From: Prosthecobacter gellanilyticus
Lineage (GTDB): Bacteria > Verrucomicrobiota > Verrucomicrobiia > Verrucomicrobiales > Verrucomicrobiaceae
Length of the DNA: 64,000 nt
Assembly (NCBI RefSeq): GCF_007992435.1
Contig: NZ_BKAG01000015.1
Coordinates: 1-64,000 of the forward strand
Direction of reading: 5' to 3'
The position numbers and the translations under genes were made by a program. Each line of letters opens with the position of its first letter. Within the stretch, counting starts at the first letter, position 1. The notes beneath the pieces are model-generated. The model saw nothing but the letters and a program-made list of their open reading frames with translations, did no database searches and was not told the origin of the DNA. This document shows positions 1 to 8,743 of this stretch, one piece after another.

Positions 1-211
1 GCGCTCACGATTCGCATCTGCCCTTCCACGTGCAATGGGCACCCTGGAACGTCGCGGATGTCTGCGCTGGGGTGGCCAGCCCGTGAAGTTTTTTCGTCAT
101 ATTCAGCGTGGCATTGTGGAAGATATCCGAATGCCTGACCTGGAATCTTACGCTCTATCCGCCGAATTTGTGCCCCAACTCATAGGGAACCAGGGGGTTC
201 CCTCATTCCGG

Positions 212-1741
212 GTGATCACACCCGCGAACAGACTTTTCACACTATGCCTCGCAGCGCTCACGGCCCTGCACTGCTTGCATGCGGCTCAAGCGGAAGATGT
301 CTCAACCAAGCGGCCTAACGTTCTTTACATTTTCACGGATGACCAGAGCGTGCGCACCTTGGGCTGTTACTCCCGCGACGCTTATCCTTGGGTGAAAACG
401 CCGAACATCGACGCCCTGGCGAAGACGGGAGTGCGGTTTCATAGCGTCTACATGGCCGCGTATTGCATGCCTGCTCGCATCAGCATGCTCACCGGCAATC
501 TGCCTCATGCTTCGCGCGGCCTGTTTCAAGGCGCGGAGCTGAAGGGGGCGGCGCTGGAGAAGGAGATCCAGGATCATCCCTTCTGGCCTCAGCGTCTGCG
601 GGAGAGCGGATACCGCACGGGCATGATTGGCAAGTGGCACATCACCTCGCGTCCACCGGCTGTGGGCATCGACTGGGACAGCGCCATTCACTGGTCCAAG
701 GACATGGGAGGAAGCTACTACCACCACCCCATGAGCTTCAATGGAGCGCCGCCCAAGGACGACGATGGCTACAGCGTGGACCGCTACACGGATCTGGCGA
801 TCGACTTCCTGAAGGAGCAGCCGAAGGATCCCAGGCCGTGGTATCTGTGGCTGTGCTACACCGGCGTTCACATGCCGACGGAACCTGCGGATCGGCATAA
901 GGGCGCCCTCGGTTCTGTGGATGACATTCCCGAACCAGCCAGCATGAGGCAGCGTGCCGGCAAGCCCGCCTACATCCGGGATCTGCCCGAACGGTCCTGG
1001 ACGAGAGTCCAAGACGCGATCAGGCGGTATCACGAATGCGTGATGGCGATCGATGAGAGTGTGGGACGTCTCATGCAGGCACTCAAAACGACGAACCAGC
1101 TCGAAAACACGGTGGTGATCTTTGCATCGGACCAAGGCATCGCGTATGGCCAGCACGGCCTCGTCCACAAGAAGGACGCGCCCTATGATGCCGCGCTGCG
1201 CTCACCGCTGATCTTTAGCTGGCCCGGGCATTTCGCGCAGGATCAGGTCAGCGAGGAGCCCGTCAATGGTCCGGATGTGGTGCGGACACTGCTGGACATC
1301 TTCGGGCTGGAGCCGCTGAAGACCATGGATGGCATGAGTCTCCTGCCACTGCTCAAAGATCCCGCCCAGCGACTGTCCCGTGAGGCCATGCTGACGACGA
1401 ATGTGCAGAACAACATGGGCCAGAGCATTCCTCAGGGAGTGGCAAGGACGGAGCGCTTGATCGCGCGCGGCGCCAAAGGCGAGGAAGCCATGCGTGACTG
1501 GGCCATGATCCGCACCGGGGACTACAAGTATATCGGCTACTGTGGCGAGGCGAATGAAGAGGAGATCTATAACCTTGCCGACGATCCCGAAGAATTGGTT
1601 AATCTCGCCGATACCGAACACCGAACGCTGGTCGAAGAGATGCGGCGAAAGGCGGCGAAGGAACTTCGTGCCACTCAGTCCGGCTTCGATAGAGGGCACT
1701 ACATTGACTTTTTTCCTCTGCTCAAGCAGCAGCCGAACTGA
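212..1741 (+). CDS. Secreted formylglycine-dependent sulfatase
   Basis: Alkaline-phosphatase-superfamily sulfatase (PF00884 type) expected to cleave sulfate esters from a polysaccharide outside the cytoplasm. From the GTG start used here (509 aa), residues 1-27 are a clear Sec signal peptide ending AAQA. The metal-binding segment FTDDQS follows, then the formylglycine site CMPAR (Cys85), MIGKWH, and the second metal site ASDQG. An ATG at 35 in the same frame gives 59 extra residues before the hydrophobic stretch, which is unlikely for a secreted protein, so I chose 212; the frame is open to the window edge. The gene is convergent with the Nudix gene. The substrate cannot be read from sequence. 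Family call is sure, start less so. Confidence 0.88.
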   Translation: MITPANRLFTLCLAALTALHCLHAAQAEDVSTKRPNVLYIFTDDQSVRTLGCYSRDAYPWVKTPNIDALAKTGVRFHSVYMAAYCMPARISMLTGNLPHASRGLFQGAELKGAALEKEIQDHPFWPQRLRESGYRTGMIGKWHITSRPPAVGIDWDSAIHWSKDMGGSYYHHPMSFNGAPPKDDDGYSVDRYTDLAIDFLKEQPKDPRPWYLWLCYTGVHMPTEPADRHKGALGSVDDIPEPASMRQRAGKPAYIRDLPERSWTRVQDAIRRYHECVMAIDESVGRLMQALKTTNQLENTVVIFASDQGIAYGQHGLVHKKDAPYDAALRSPLIFSWPGHFAQDQVSEEPVNGPDVVRTLLDIFGLEPLKTMDGMSLLPLLKDPAQRLSREAMLTTNVQNNMGQSIPQGVARTERLIARGAKGEEAMRDWAMIRTGDYKYIGYCGEANEEEIYNLADDPEELVNLADTEHRTLVEEMRRKAAKELRATQSGFDRGHYIDFFPLLKQQPN

Positions 1742-1754
1742 ACGCTAACCCCCA

Positions 1755-1769
1755 CTTCATATGATGAAG
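1755..1769. terminator. Small hairpin between convergent genes
   Basis: Inverted repeat CTTCAT / ATGAAG with a 3-base loop, in the 34-base gap between the sulfatase and Nudix 3' ends. There is no T-run, so it is at most a weak bidirectional 3'-end structure. Confidence 0.3.
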
Positions 1770-1775
1770 GCGGCT

Positions 1776-2264
1776 TCAATGCCACTCCATCTCATGCGTG
1801 AGCATGGTGTCGTCATCGAAGAGGAAGCGGCCGGTGAAGTTCTTTTGGTCGATCAAGACCTCACCTAACCAAAAGCGGTCGTCCGCCCACATTTCCTCGA
1901 AAGGCAGCTCTTTTAATGAGGTCCAGAGCGGGATGGCCTCTGGCGTTTCAGTGGGCTCGCCTTCCCAGCGGGTGGCGCGGTAGACATCCACATGCAGGGC
2001 CAGTCCGTCCACGAACTGGAACCACAACTCACCATGCTTCACCGGGTCCAGGGCCGTCACCCCCAGCTCTTCCTGGGTTTCCCGGACGGCGCAGTGCTCG
2101 CTGGTTTCACCGGGGTCGATCTTTCCGCCCGGGCCATTGATCTTCCCGGCTCCAAGACCGCGCTTTTTGCGGATCAGCAGCACTCTGCCTGCAGCCTCAT
2201 CGACGATGAACATCAGCGTGGCGAGCACGCCAGGCTTCCAGTTTTGCCAGTCGGGAGGAGTCAT
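1776..2264 (-). CDS. MTH1-like Nudix hydrolase (oxidized purine nucleotide sanitation)
   Basis: 162-aa cytoplasmic Nudix pyrophosphohydrolase. The Nudix box lies at residues 47-69 (GGKIDPGE then RETQEELG). Outside the box it resembles human MTH1/NUDT1 more than typical MutT: GAGKINGPGG places Asn43 like MTH1 Asn33, and EEMWADDRFW (Trp126, Asp128, Asp129) matches the MTH1 WxDD that reads the oxidized base. The likely reaction is 8-oxo-dGTP or 2-hydroxy-dATP to the monophosphate plus pyrophosphate. The family is certain and the substrate is inferred from these residues. It stands alone, convergent with the sulfatase. The ATG at 2264 has no Shine-Dalgarno. Confidence 0.88.
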   Translation of the reverse strand: MTPPDWQNWKPGVLATLMFIVDEAAGRVLLIRKKRGLGAGKINGPGGKIDPGETSEHCAVRETQEELGVTALDPVKHGELWFQFVDGLALHVDVYRATRWEGEPTETPEAIPLWTSLKELPFEEMWADDRFWLGEVLIDQKNFTGRFLFDDDTMLTHEMEWH

Positions 2265-2385
2265 GGAGGCAGGTGGAGTGGGGTTGGCGGTGAGTCAAGA
2301 AAGCCCTCAAAGAGCTGCGAACAGGCTAGATGAGGTGTGATCTCAGTTGCCAGCAGCGTTGGTTCTCCGTAATTCCTCATCCGCC

Positions 2386-3168
2386 ATGCCACCTGACCGC
2401 CAACTGCTTTTGCTGGCCACCGCCGCCTTCCTCGCGGCCGTGGTGCCTGCCGCGCGCGCGCTCCTCAGCGGGCACTGGCGCACGACGCGCCAGTGGATCC
2501 CCATGCTCATCGGCTTCGCGCTGCAAACCGGGGCCGTCTACCTCCGCGGGGAGGCTGTGAGGCAGTGCCCCATGAAGAGCCTCTCAGACGTGCTGGTCTT
2601 CATCGCCTGGAGCGTGGTGCTGCTCTACTTCCTGGTGGGGCCGACCTACCATGTGTCCCTGCTCGGCATCTTCACCGCGCCCGTGGTCACACTCCTGCAC
2701 GGGCTGGCCTTCGTGGTGCCCAATGCCTTTCCGGACTACAGCCTGAAGGCCAAAATTGATCCCTATGTGGAGCTTCACGCGGCGCTGGCGCTGATCGCCT
2801 ATGCGGCCTTTGCCCTGGCCTGCATCACCGGGGTCATGTACCTGCTCCAGGAGCGCCTTTTAAAGCGACACCGCATCCACGGCCTATTCTACCAGTTGCC
2901 ACCCATCCAGGACCTGTCGAAGGCCATCAAGAAGCTCGTGCTGCTCGGCCTGATCCTGCTGAGCGCCAGCCTGGCCATCTCCTTCAAGCTCACCACCCCT
3001 ATCTCGAACCCCAAGCTGATCTTCGCCTGGGTGGTCTGGGGGCTTTATGCCGTGATCGGCCTCATCATGTGGCGGCACGTGCTGTCCCCCCGGCAGACGG
3101 CCTGGCTGGCCGCCGTGGGTTTCGTCATCCCGTTCATCTCTCTCTGGCTTGTGACGTCTCATGGTTGA
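2386..3168 (+). CDS. CcsA/HemX-type membrane protein (cytochrome c assembly family)
   Basis: 260-aa polytopic inner-membrane protein with about eight hydrophobic helices, of the CcmC/CcsA/HemX family (PF01578). The block around VELHAALALIAYAAF and the following GVMYLLQE match the HemX branch. I see no clear tryptophan-rich WWD heme-handling loop, so HemX (a modulator of glutamyl-tRNA reductase level or a heme-pathway membrane partner) fits better than the cytochrome c synthase CcsA. It overlaps hemA by 8 bases, which supports co-translation and a heme-related job. Start: ATG 2386 immediately before the first helix. An in-frame TTG at 2347 would add 13 residues not typical of the family. Confidence 0.82.
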   Translation: MPPDRQLLLLATAAFLAAVVPAARALLSGHWRTTRQWIPMLIGFALQTGAVYLRGEAVRQCPMKSLSDVLVFIAWSVVLLYFLVGPTYHVSLLGIFTAPVVTLLHGLAFVVPNAFPDYSLKAKIDPYVELHAALALIAYAAFALACITGVMYLLQERLLKRHRIHGLFYQLPPIQDLSKAIKKLVLLGLILLSASLAISFKLTTPISNPKLIFAWVVWGLYAVIGLIMWRHVLSPRQTAWLAAVGFVIPFISLWLVTSHG

Positions 3169-4201
3169 AGCAGGACAAGTATCTCCTCAGCTGCTCTGTC
3201 TGGGCCTGAATTACCGCACCACCCCGGTGGAGGTCCGGGAGCGCGTGGCTTTCCCTGAATCCAAGGTGCCGGAAGCCGTGCAGCAGGTGCGCGGTCTGCC
3301 AGGCTTTGAGGAAGGTGTGGTGCTGAGCACCTGCAACCGCGTGGAGCTCTATGCCACGCACTCCCACGACCAGCCTCACGCCGCCCACGATGCCCTGGTG
3401 AGCTACCTCATCCAGCGCTTCGAGCTGGCTCCCGAGCAGGCAGAAGCCCTGGTGACTTACAAACTCGACGCTGCCGAGGCTGCACGTCATCTCTTCCGCG
3501 TCGTCAGCGGCCTGGACAGCATGGTCCTGGGCGAAACCGAGATCTTTGGCCAGGTCAAAGCCGCCTATCAGACTGCCCTCGGCGCCGGCACCACCAGCCG
3601 CACCCTGAACAAGCTCTTCCAGCAGGCCTTCTCCGTGGGCAAGAAGGTCCGCAATGAGACCTCCATCCAGCGCGGCTCCACCAGCGTGGGCAGCGTGGCC
3701 GTGGATCTGGCGGAGAAGGTGCACGACCTCAAGCAATGCCGTGTCATGCTTGTGGGCGCGGGTGAGATGAGCCGCACCTGCGCGCAGAGTCTGCTTTCAC
3801 GGGGCGCGCGCAGCATCATCGTCTCCAACCGCAGCCATGACCGCGCGGTGGAAATGGCCACTGAGATGGGTGGCAAGGCCATCCGTTTCGACGAATGGGA
3901 AGCCGCCCTGCATGAGGTGGACGTCATCATCTCAAGCACCAGCGCGCCACATTTCGTCATCAAGCCGGAGCTGGTCCGCGATGTGATGCGCAAACGCCGC
4001 TGGGAGCCCCTGCTGATCATCGACATCGCCGTGCCGCGCGATGTGGACCCGCAGGTCAATGAGATCGAAGGCGTGTATCTTTACGATATCGATGCCCTCC
4101 AGGCCATTGCCGACGAAGGCCGCCGGGAGCGCCAGAAGCAGCTCACGATCTGCGAGGAGATCATCGAGGAGCAGCTCACGAAGTTCGGCTTCATGGCTTG
4201 A
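3161..4201 (+). CDS. hemA: Glutamyl-tRNA reductase, short form
   Basis: Reduces glutamyl-tRNA(Glu) to glutamate-1-semialdehyde with NADPH, the first committed step of C5 tetrapyrrole synthesis. N-terminal catalytic domain with GLNYRTTPVEVRE and LSTCNRVELY; Cys58 is the catalytic nucleophile. SGLDSMVLGETEIFGQVK follows, then an NADPH-binding Rossmann domain (MLVGAGEMSR) and IDIAVPRDVDP. The protein ends at 346 aa, about 70-80 residues shorter than the E. coli enzyme (418 aa), so the C-terminal helical dimerization domain is largely missing. I see no continuation in another frame before the hairpins downstream, so this looks like a native short form. Coupled to the upstream HemX-like gene. Confidence 0.96.
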   Translation: MVEAGQVSPQLLCLGLNYRTTPVEVRERVAFPESKVPEAVQQVRGLPGFEEGVVLSTCNRVELYATHSHDQPHAAHDALVSYLIQRFELAPEQAEALVTYKLDAAEAARHLFRVVSGLDSMVLGETEIFGQVKAAYQTALGAGTTSRTLNKLFQQAFSVGKKVRNETSIQRGSTSVGSVAVDLAEKVHDLKQCRVMLVGAGEMSRTCAQSLLSRGARSIIVSNRSHDRAVEMATEMGGKAIRFDEWEAALHEVDVIISSTSAPHFVIKPELVRDVMRKRRWEPLLIIDIAVPRDVDPQVNEIEGVYLYDIDALQAIADEGRRERQKQLTICEEIIEEQLTKFGFMA

Positions 4202-4267
4202 GGTCTGGATGTAGCGGCAGGCGTCAGCATGCCGTTCTGAGGAGTCTCGAAAACACACTCCACCCGA

Positions 4268-4287
4268 AGGAAAACTCACGTTTTCCT
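4268..4287 (+). terminator. Hairpin downstream of hemA
   Basis: Stem AGGAAAA / TTTTCCT (7 bp, 6-base loop) 67 bases after the hemA stop. The 3' arm itself supplies a short T-run. A possible weak terminator for the heme genes. Confidence 0.4.
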
Positions 4288-4296
4288 CTACCCCCC

Positions 4297-4329
4297 AAAA
4301 ACAAACACCCGGCCTTTGCAGGCCGGGTG
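4297..4329 (-). terminator. Intrinsic terminator of the DUF1501 operon
   Basis: Perfect 9-bp stem CACCCGGCC / GGCCGGGTG with a 6-base loop at 4306-4329. On the minus strand it is followed by TTTGTTTTT. It lies 31 bases after the DUF1501 stop, so it is the rho-independent terminator of the minus-strand operon 5723-7915 / 4360-5664. Confidence 0.85.
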
Positions 4330-4359
4330 CTGTGGAACCGGAATGAACCGGGAAATCAA

Positions 4360-5664
4360 TTAAGCGAAGATGTCGATGACTGGCACGCCCTTGTCGCCGA
4401 CCGTGAACGGACGGTTGGAGGGGGACATGACGACTTCGTCCACAGGGAGACCCATGGCGTGACCGACGGTGGCCAGGAAGTCGGAAGGGCTGGTCTGCTT
4501 GTCGGCAGGACGGCGGCCTTCTTTGTCCGTGGAACCATAGGCGTAACCACCTTTGACACCACCACCGGCGAGGACCGTGGAGTAGGCGAGAGGGTAGTGG
4601 TCACGGCCATCGTTTTCGTTCACGTCCGGCGTGCGGCCGAACTCAGAACCGAGGATGACGAGCGTGGACTCAAGCAGACCCTTGGACTGGAGGTCCAGAA
4701 GCAGCGCGGAGAACGCGGTGTCCAGGGTGTTGCCGTTGTTGGTCATCGCGTTGTCGATGGTGTTGTGCATGTCCCAGCCACCCATCTGAACTTCCACGAA
4801 ACGCACACCGCTCTCAACGAGACGGCGGGCGAGGAGACAGCCCTGGCCGAAGTTGTTGCGGCCATACTTCTCACGAGTCTCAGCGGTTTCCTGGGTCAGG
4901 TCGAAGGCCTTGAGGTCTTCGCTCTTCATGAGCTTGAGGGTCTCGTCGTAGAACTCGGTGTAAGCCTTCACATCTTCCGTCTGGAACTTCTTGCGGAAGT
5001 TGGTGTCGAACTCGTCCATCAGGCCGATGCGCTTCTTGAACTGCGTGTCGCTCGCCGTAGGGGCGATGTTCTGCAGGCCGTTTTCTGGATTGGAAATCGG
5101 CACTGGAGAGGTGGCAGGCGGGAAGAAGCCGGCGCCAGGATAGGCGCTGCCGCTGTTCACGACCACGCTGTCCGGGAGGGTGACGTCCTTGATGCGGCCC
5201 AGGAAGTGGGTGCCCCATGCACCCATGGCAGGGTGAACGATGGTGCCGCGAGGCTCATAACCCGTCTTCATGATGTAGGTGCCAGCCTCATGCACGCCAG
5301 TCTTGGAGGACATGGAGCGGATGATCGAAAGCTTGTCAGCGTTCGCAGCCAGCTTTGGCAGGTAGCCACCGAGGGAGACGATGTTGTCACCCTTGGCGCG
5401 GCACGGAGTGCCAAAGCCCTTCGTGGCGCCTTCCTTCGGATCGAAGGTGTCGATGTGGGTCATGCCGCCGTTCATCCAGAGATAGATGACGTGTTTGGCC
5501 TTGCCGAAACCGGGGGTGCCCGGGCCGGACTTGGACACAGCCTCAGCGGCGGCCATCTTCGCGGAAATGCCGGGAAGAAGGGTCACTCCGAGGGCGGTTT
5601 TGGCCGTGTTCAGCATGAACTGACGACGGTTGGCGTCATTGAGACGGAGGAGTTCGGTTTTCAT
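4360..5664 (-). CDS. DUF1501 family Tat-exported protein
   Basis: 434-aa DUF1501 protein (PF07394), an alkaline-phosphatase-superfamily relative of unknown substrate that is very abundant in Planctomycetota and Verrucomicrobiota. The N terminus carries a twin-arginine signal (NRRQFMLNTA followed by a hydrophobic stretch). YLWMNGGMTHIDTFDPK, the family hallmark, sits near residues 60-77. Later blocks include ARRLVESGVRFVEVQMGGWD and LVILGSEFGRTPDVNENDGRDHY with candidate metal ligands. It is the second gene of an operon, 58 bases after the DUF1549/DUF1553 gene. These two families are routinely paired and probably act together at the cell surface. The molecular role is unknown. Confidence 0.9.
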   Translation of the reverse strand: MKTELLRLNDANRRQFMLNTAKTALGVTLLPGISAKMAAAEAVSKSGPGTPGFGKAKHVIYLWMNGGMTHIDTFDPKEGATKGFGTPCRAKGDNIVSLGGYLPKLAANADKLSIIRSMSSKTGVHEAGTYIMKTGYEPRGTIVHPAMGAWGTHFLGRIKDVTLPDSVVVNSGSAYPGAGFFPPATSPVPISNPENGLQNIAPTASDTQFKKRIGLMDEFDTNFRKKFQTEDVKAYTEFYDETLKLMKSEDLKAFDLTQETAETREKYGRNNFGQGCLLARRLVESGVRFVEVQMGGWDMHNTIDNAMTNNGNTLDTAFSALLLDLQSKGLLESTLVILGSEFGRTPDVNENDGRDHYPLAYSTVLAGGGVKGGYAYGSTDKEGRRPADKQTSPSDFLATVGHAMGLPVDEVVMSPSNRPFTVGDKGVPVIDIFA

Positions 5665-5722
5665 GGGTGGAATTGAGTCTGAAGGTTCGTTGAGTGTTTG
5701 AGCAAAGAGGTGGGATCAGCGA

Positions 5723-7915
5723 TTACTGGATGAACATGAACTCGCGGGTGTTGATAAGAGCCCAGATCATGTTGGCGTAGCCTTCGCCCTGGCCGAGGAC
5801 GCGCTTGGCGGTGTCCTTCTCGTTCACCGAGGGTTTGCGGCTCAGGATGGAAAGGAACATGGCGTCCACTTTCTCAGAGGGATCACGAACCTTCTCAATC
5901 GTGCGCAGGATGGGGGACTCATCGCTGGTCAGCATCTTCTGCGCCTTGCCGTTCATCATCATGAGCACCTGGGGAACGTTGCCGATCTTGGTGCTGCCGT
6001 CGATGAGGTTACGAGGGCTCTGGCCGAAGTCGGTCAGGAAGTGACCGCCAGGAGCGGGCTGCGGAAGTTCCGCGGCGCGCATGAGGCGGAGGCCTTCATA
6101 GGAGATGATCTTGCCTGGGCCGTCCGTGGCAGCCACGTCCTCTTTTTTGGTCGTGGTAGGGCGGGTGGTCTTTTTGTCCATCATCATCATGTCATCCACG
6201 TCATCCAGGCTGCCACCCATCAGAGCGCGCTCTTTCGCAGCCATTTTGCGGAAAGCGTCATATTTGATGAGGACGGTCTTGGCATCGACAGTGTCGAGGT
6301 TCAGGTCGATGGACTTGGCGTAGAGGTCCTGGAGAGGAGCCTTGTAGGTGTCTGGCTTGTCCAGCACCATGGTCATGTAGCTGTCCCAGGCCTGCTCAGC
6401 GCTCATGCGGCGCAGCATAGGTCCCTGGAAGTAGTACTTGTCACCCATCGGGATGTTCTCGGAGGTCACCTCGGCGTTGTAAGCGCGTGTGTTGTACACG
6501 ATGCGCATGAACTCCTTGAGGTTGAACTTCACGCGAACCATTTCAGAAGCGAGATGCTTCAGAAGCTCTGGGTTGGTGGAGTTGCTCGGATCGTCGATGT
6601 TGGTCACCGGCTCGTTGACGCCAGCACCGAAGGCGCGCTTCCACAGACGGTTGGCGATGGTCATCGCAAAGCGTGGGTTCTCAGGATGGGTCATCCACTG
6701 AGCGAACTTCGTGCGGATATTCTCGTCCGTGGCACCCTTGTAGGCTGGGGTTTCCGTGTCGGTCGGGGACCAGGTCACGAACTTCGGCGACACCATTTCA
6801 TTCGGGGCACCGTCCTTGTATTTGTAATCGTGAGGGAGCTTCAGGGTGCTGGCACCGCGATCTTTCACGGCAGCGCGATTGGCGCCGATGTAGTTCTGGA
6901 TGCCATTGCGCAGACGACGGATGTCGAGCTCTGGGTTGGCGGCGACCATCTTCTCGATCTCCTCCATCAGCACCTTGCCGCGGTCACCATTGGCGAAGTC
7001 ACGACCACCAAGGCGGGTGGTGGTGCCCCCGAAGAAAGCGGCCATTTCATAGAACTGGCGCTGGGTCCAGTCAGCGAAGGGGTGGTCATGGCACTGGGCA
7101 CAGGCCACGTCGGTGCCGATGAAGACCGTCAGCGTGTTGGCCAGGTTGTCCAGAGGCATGCCGCTGTCGCGGAGGAGGTAGCCAGCAGCGCCATTGTAGG
7201 TGCCATCAGGCTTCTTGTCCCACATCTTGCCGGTGGCGGTGATCATGTCATAGACCATCTCATTCCAGGGACGGTTCTTGGCGATCTGCTCCTTGAGCCA
7301 GCCGATGTAAGGTGTGCCACGCACGTTGTCCTGCTCGAAGTCGTCCTTCACGCGAAGCATCTCGGCGAAGTAGTTGTAAAGATGGGTCTTGGCGCCATCG
7401 GTCTCCAGAAGCATGTCGACCAGCTTGCTGCGCTTGTTGCGGTCAGAGCTCTTGATGAAGGTGGAAGCCTCTTCGAAGTTCGGGATGCGGCCGGCGATGT
7501 CGAGATACACACGACGCACAAAGTGGTCGTCGGTGGACACCGGGTTGAAGCCCTTCAGAGGAGCACGATTGCTCTTCACGCGGTCTTCATTGCCACTCAT
7601 GATGCCATTGTAGACCAGGGTGTCCACCACCTTGGCAGCCTCGGCAGCTGGCATGTTGGCGGAGACGGCCGGAGCTGCTTCAGCCTTGGCGGCCTTGGCA
7701 AACGCCTGATCCTCAGCGGTCAGGACAGCCAGCGGGAAGCGGTGCTCGGTGGCGTCAGCCGTCCTCAGGACGACATTTTCACCTTCGATACGGACGAAGG
7801 AGGCATTGACTTGGCGGCCCTGGGAGTTCGTCCAGATGCGCAGATCTGCGCCGGAGGCAGACAGGCACATGCTGGCGGCCAGGATGCCTGCAAGCAGTGT
7901 AGGTTTGGTCTTCAT
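5723..7915 (-). CDS. DUF1549/DUF1553 secreted protein with SHD1 domain
   Basis: 730 aa. Sec signal peptide at residues 1-23, then an SHD1-like domain (WTNSQGRQVNASFVRIEG, about residues 24-75). Next come a DUF1549 (PSCyt2) domain, with a CxxCH heme-type motif CAQCHDHPF, and a C-terminal DUF1553 (PSD1) domain from about residue 370 to the end. The CxxCH suggests covalent heme c. The protein is first in an operon with DUF1501. The pair is recurrent in this phylum group; proposed roles concern polysaccharide handling, but no activity is established. The leader upstream of its ATG is CTCCTCCACCCACACCC, without a Shine-Dalgarno. Confidence 0.9.
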   Translation of the reverse strand: MKTKPTLLAGILAASMCLSASGADLRIWTNSQGRQVNASFVRIEGENVVLRTADATEHRFPLAVLTAEDQAFAKAAKAEAAPAVSANMPAAEAAKVVDTLVYNGIMSGNEDRVKSNRAPLKGFNPVSTDDHFVRRVYLDIAGRIPNFEEASTFIKSSDRNKRSKLVDMLLETDGAKTHLYNYFAEMLRVKDDFEQDNVRGTPYIGWLKEQIAKNRPWNEMVYDMITATGKMWDKKPDGTYNGAAGYLLRDSGMPLDNLANTLTVFIGTDVACAQCHDHPFADWTQRQFYEMAAFFGGTTTRLGGRDFANGDRGKVLMEEIEKMVAANPELDIRRLRNGIQNYIGANRAAVKDRGASTLKLPHDYKYKDGAPNEMVSPKFVTWSPTDTETPAYKGATDENIRTKFAQWMTHPENPRFAMTIANRLWKRAFGAGVNEPVTNIDDPSNSTNPELLKHLASEMVRVKFNLKEFMRIVYNTRAYNAEVTSENIPMGDKYYFQGPMLRRMSAEQAWDSYMTMVLDKPDTYKAPLQDLYAKSIDLNLDTVDAKTVLIKYDAFRKMAAKERALMGGSLDDVDDMMMMDKKTTRPTTTKKEDVAATDGPGKIISYEGLRLMRAAELPQPAPGGHFLTDFGQSPRNLIDGSTKIGNVPQVLMMMNGKAQKMLTSDESPILRTIEKVRDPSEKVDAMFLSILSRKPSVNEKDTAKRVLGQGEGYANMIWALINTREFMFIQ

Positions 7916-8095
7916 GGGTGTGGGTGGAGGAGGGAGAAACTAAGTTCCGCCTCCCAGAACGGGCCGGACGGCGGGGCATTAGGAAAAAAAAGCTATTTTT
8001 GAAAAACCATACTTCTTTCGCGATCAAAGCCCCTGGAAACCCTGGATGTCAGGAAAGACGCTTGCGCCCACGTCCCCCTGTGCCACAGGCGGGCC

Positions 8096-8617
8096 ATGCT
8101 CGCCCTCATTCAGAACGCCTGGCGCTTCTACCGTGAAAACGACCTGCCGACCGTCTGGCGGGCCCTGCTCCAGCGGGATGCCCACCCTCTGCTGCAGTTC
8201 TTCAAATACGGGATGTGCGGCGTGGCAGCGGCTTTGACGCACAATGGCATCATGCTGGCCCTCTCACTCAGCGTCTTCCCAGCGGGAAAAGGCATGTTGG
8301 TGGACGGCCTGCCCATCACGGACGAGCTCCGTAGCTACAATCTGGTGCTGAACAACGCCATCGCCTGGCCCTTCGGCACCCTGGTGGCCTACTGGCTGAA
8401 CATCCTCTTTGTCTTCACTCCTGGGCGGCACAGCAAGATGACCGAGCTGGTTCTCTTCTGGATCGTCAGCGCCATCGGCTTCTTCCCTGGGGCCTTTGTG
8501 GTGAAATGGCTCGCGGAGGGCTGCGGCTTCTCCTCCACCTTCTCCCAGCTAGGCTTCGTGCTTACCTCCGTGATGGTGAACTTCCTCTGCCGGAAGTTCG
8601 TCATCTTCAAAGGCTGA
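8096..8617 (+). CDS. GtrA-like polytopic membrane protein
   Basis: 173-aa membrane protein of the GtrA family (PF04138) with four predicted helices. The family block FFKYGMCGVAAALTHN starts helix 1. YWLNILFVFTPGRHSK sits in the middle and NFLCRKFVIFKG closes the protein; both are typical. GtrA-type proteins take part in translocation or use of polyprenyl-phosphate-linked sugars for surface glycan decoration. No glycosyltransferase partner is adjacent. It is transcribed divergently from the DUF1549 operon. A copy of the motif CTTGCGCCCA lies 26 bases before the start, and there is no Shine-Dalgarno. Confidence 0.85.
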   Translation: MLALIQNAWRFYRENDLPTVWRALLQRDAHPLLQFFKYGMCGVAAALTHNGIMLALSLSVFPAGKGMLVDGLPITDELRSYNLVLNNAIAWPFGTLVAYWLNILFVFTPGRHSKMTELVLFWIVSAIGFFPGAFVVKWLAEGCGFSSTFSQLGFVLTSVMVNFLCRKFVIFKG

Positions 8618-8703
8618 AACAGCCCGGCGAAAGCAGTGCGCTTCCTGACATTTCACAGGTCCGAGAGAGAAGACTTGCGCCCAGGCGGCTCTCCAGGACA
8701 TTC

Positions 8704-8736
8704 TGCGCCTCAGATTTCCTGATTTTGCGCCTCTGA
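8704..8736 (+). promoter_or_regulatory. Direct repeat upstream of the kinase-receiver gene
   Basis: TGCGCCTCAGA (8704-8714) and TGCGCCTCTGA (8726-8736) are 22 bases apart, two helical turns. A partial third copy, TGCGCC, lies at 8676-8681. They sit just before the ATG at 8744 and could be an operator. No regulator is known. Confidence 0.3.
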
Positions 8737-8743
8737 AGTGCCC

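Noticed and set aside
4198-5676. A 492-codon plus-strand frame opposite the DUF1501 gene
   Set aside because: Shadow of the real gene on the other strand; no domain match or start context.
6041-8002. A 653-codon open frame on the plus strand, antisense to the DUF1549/DUF1553 gene
   Set aside because: The minus-strand gene has clear family domains and a signal peptide. The antisense frame is His/Val/Gly-rich with no known domain. Long antisense frames are common in GC-rich coding DNA.
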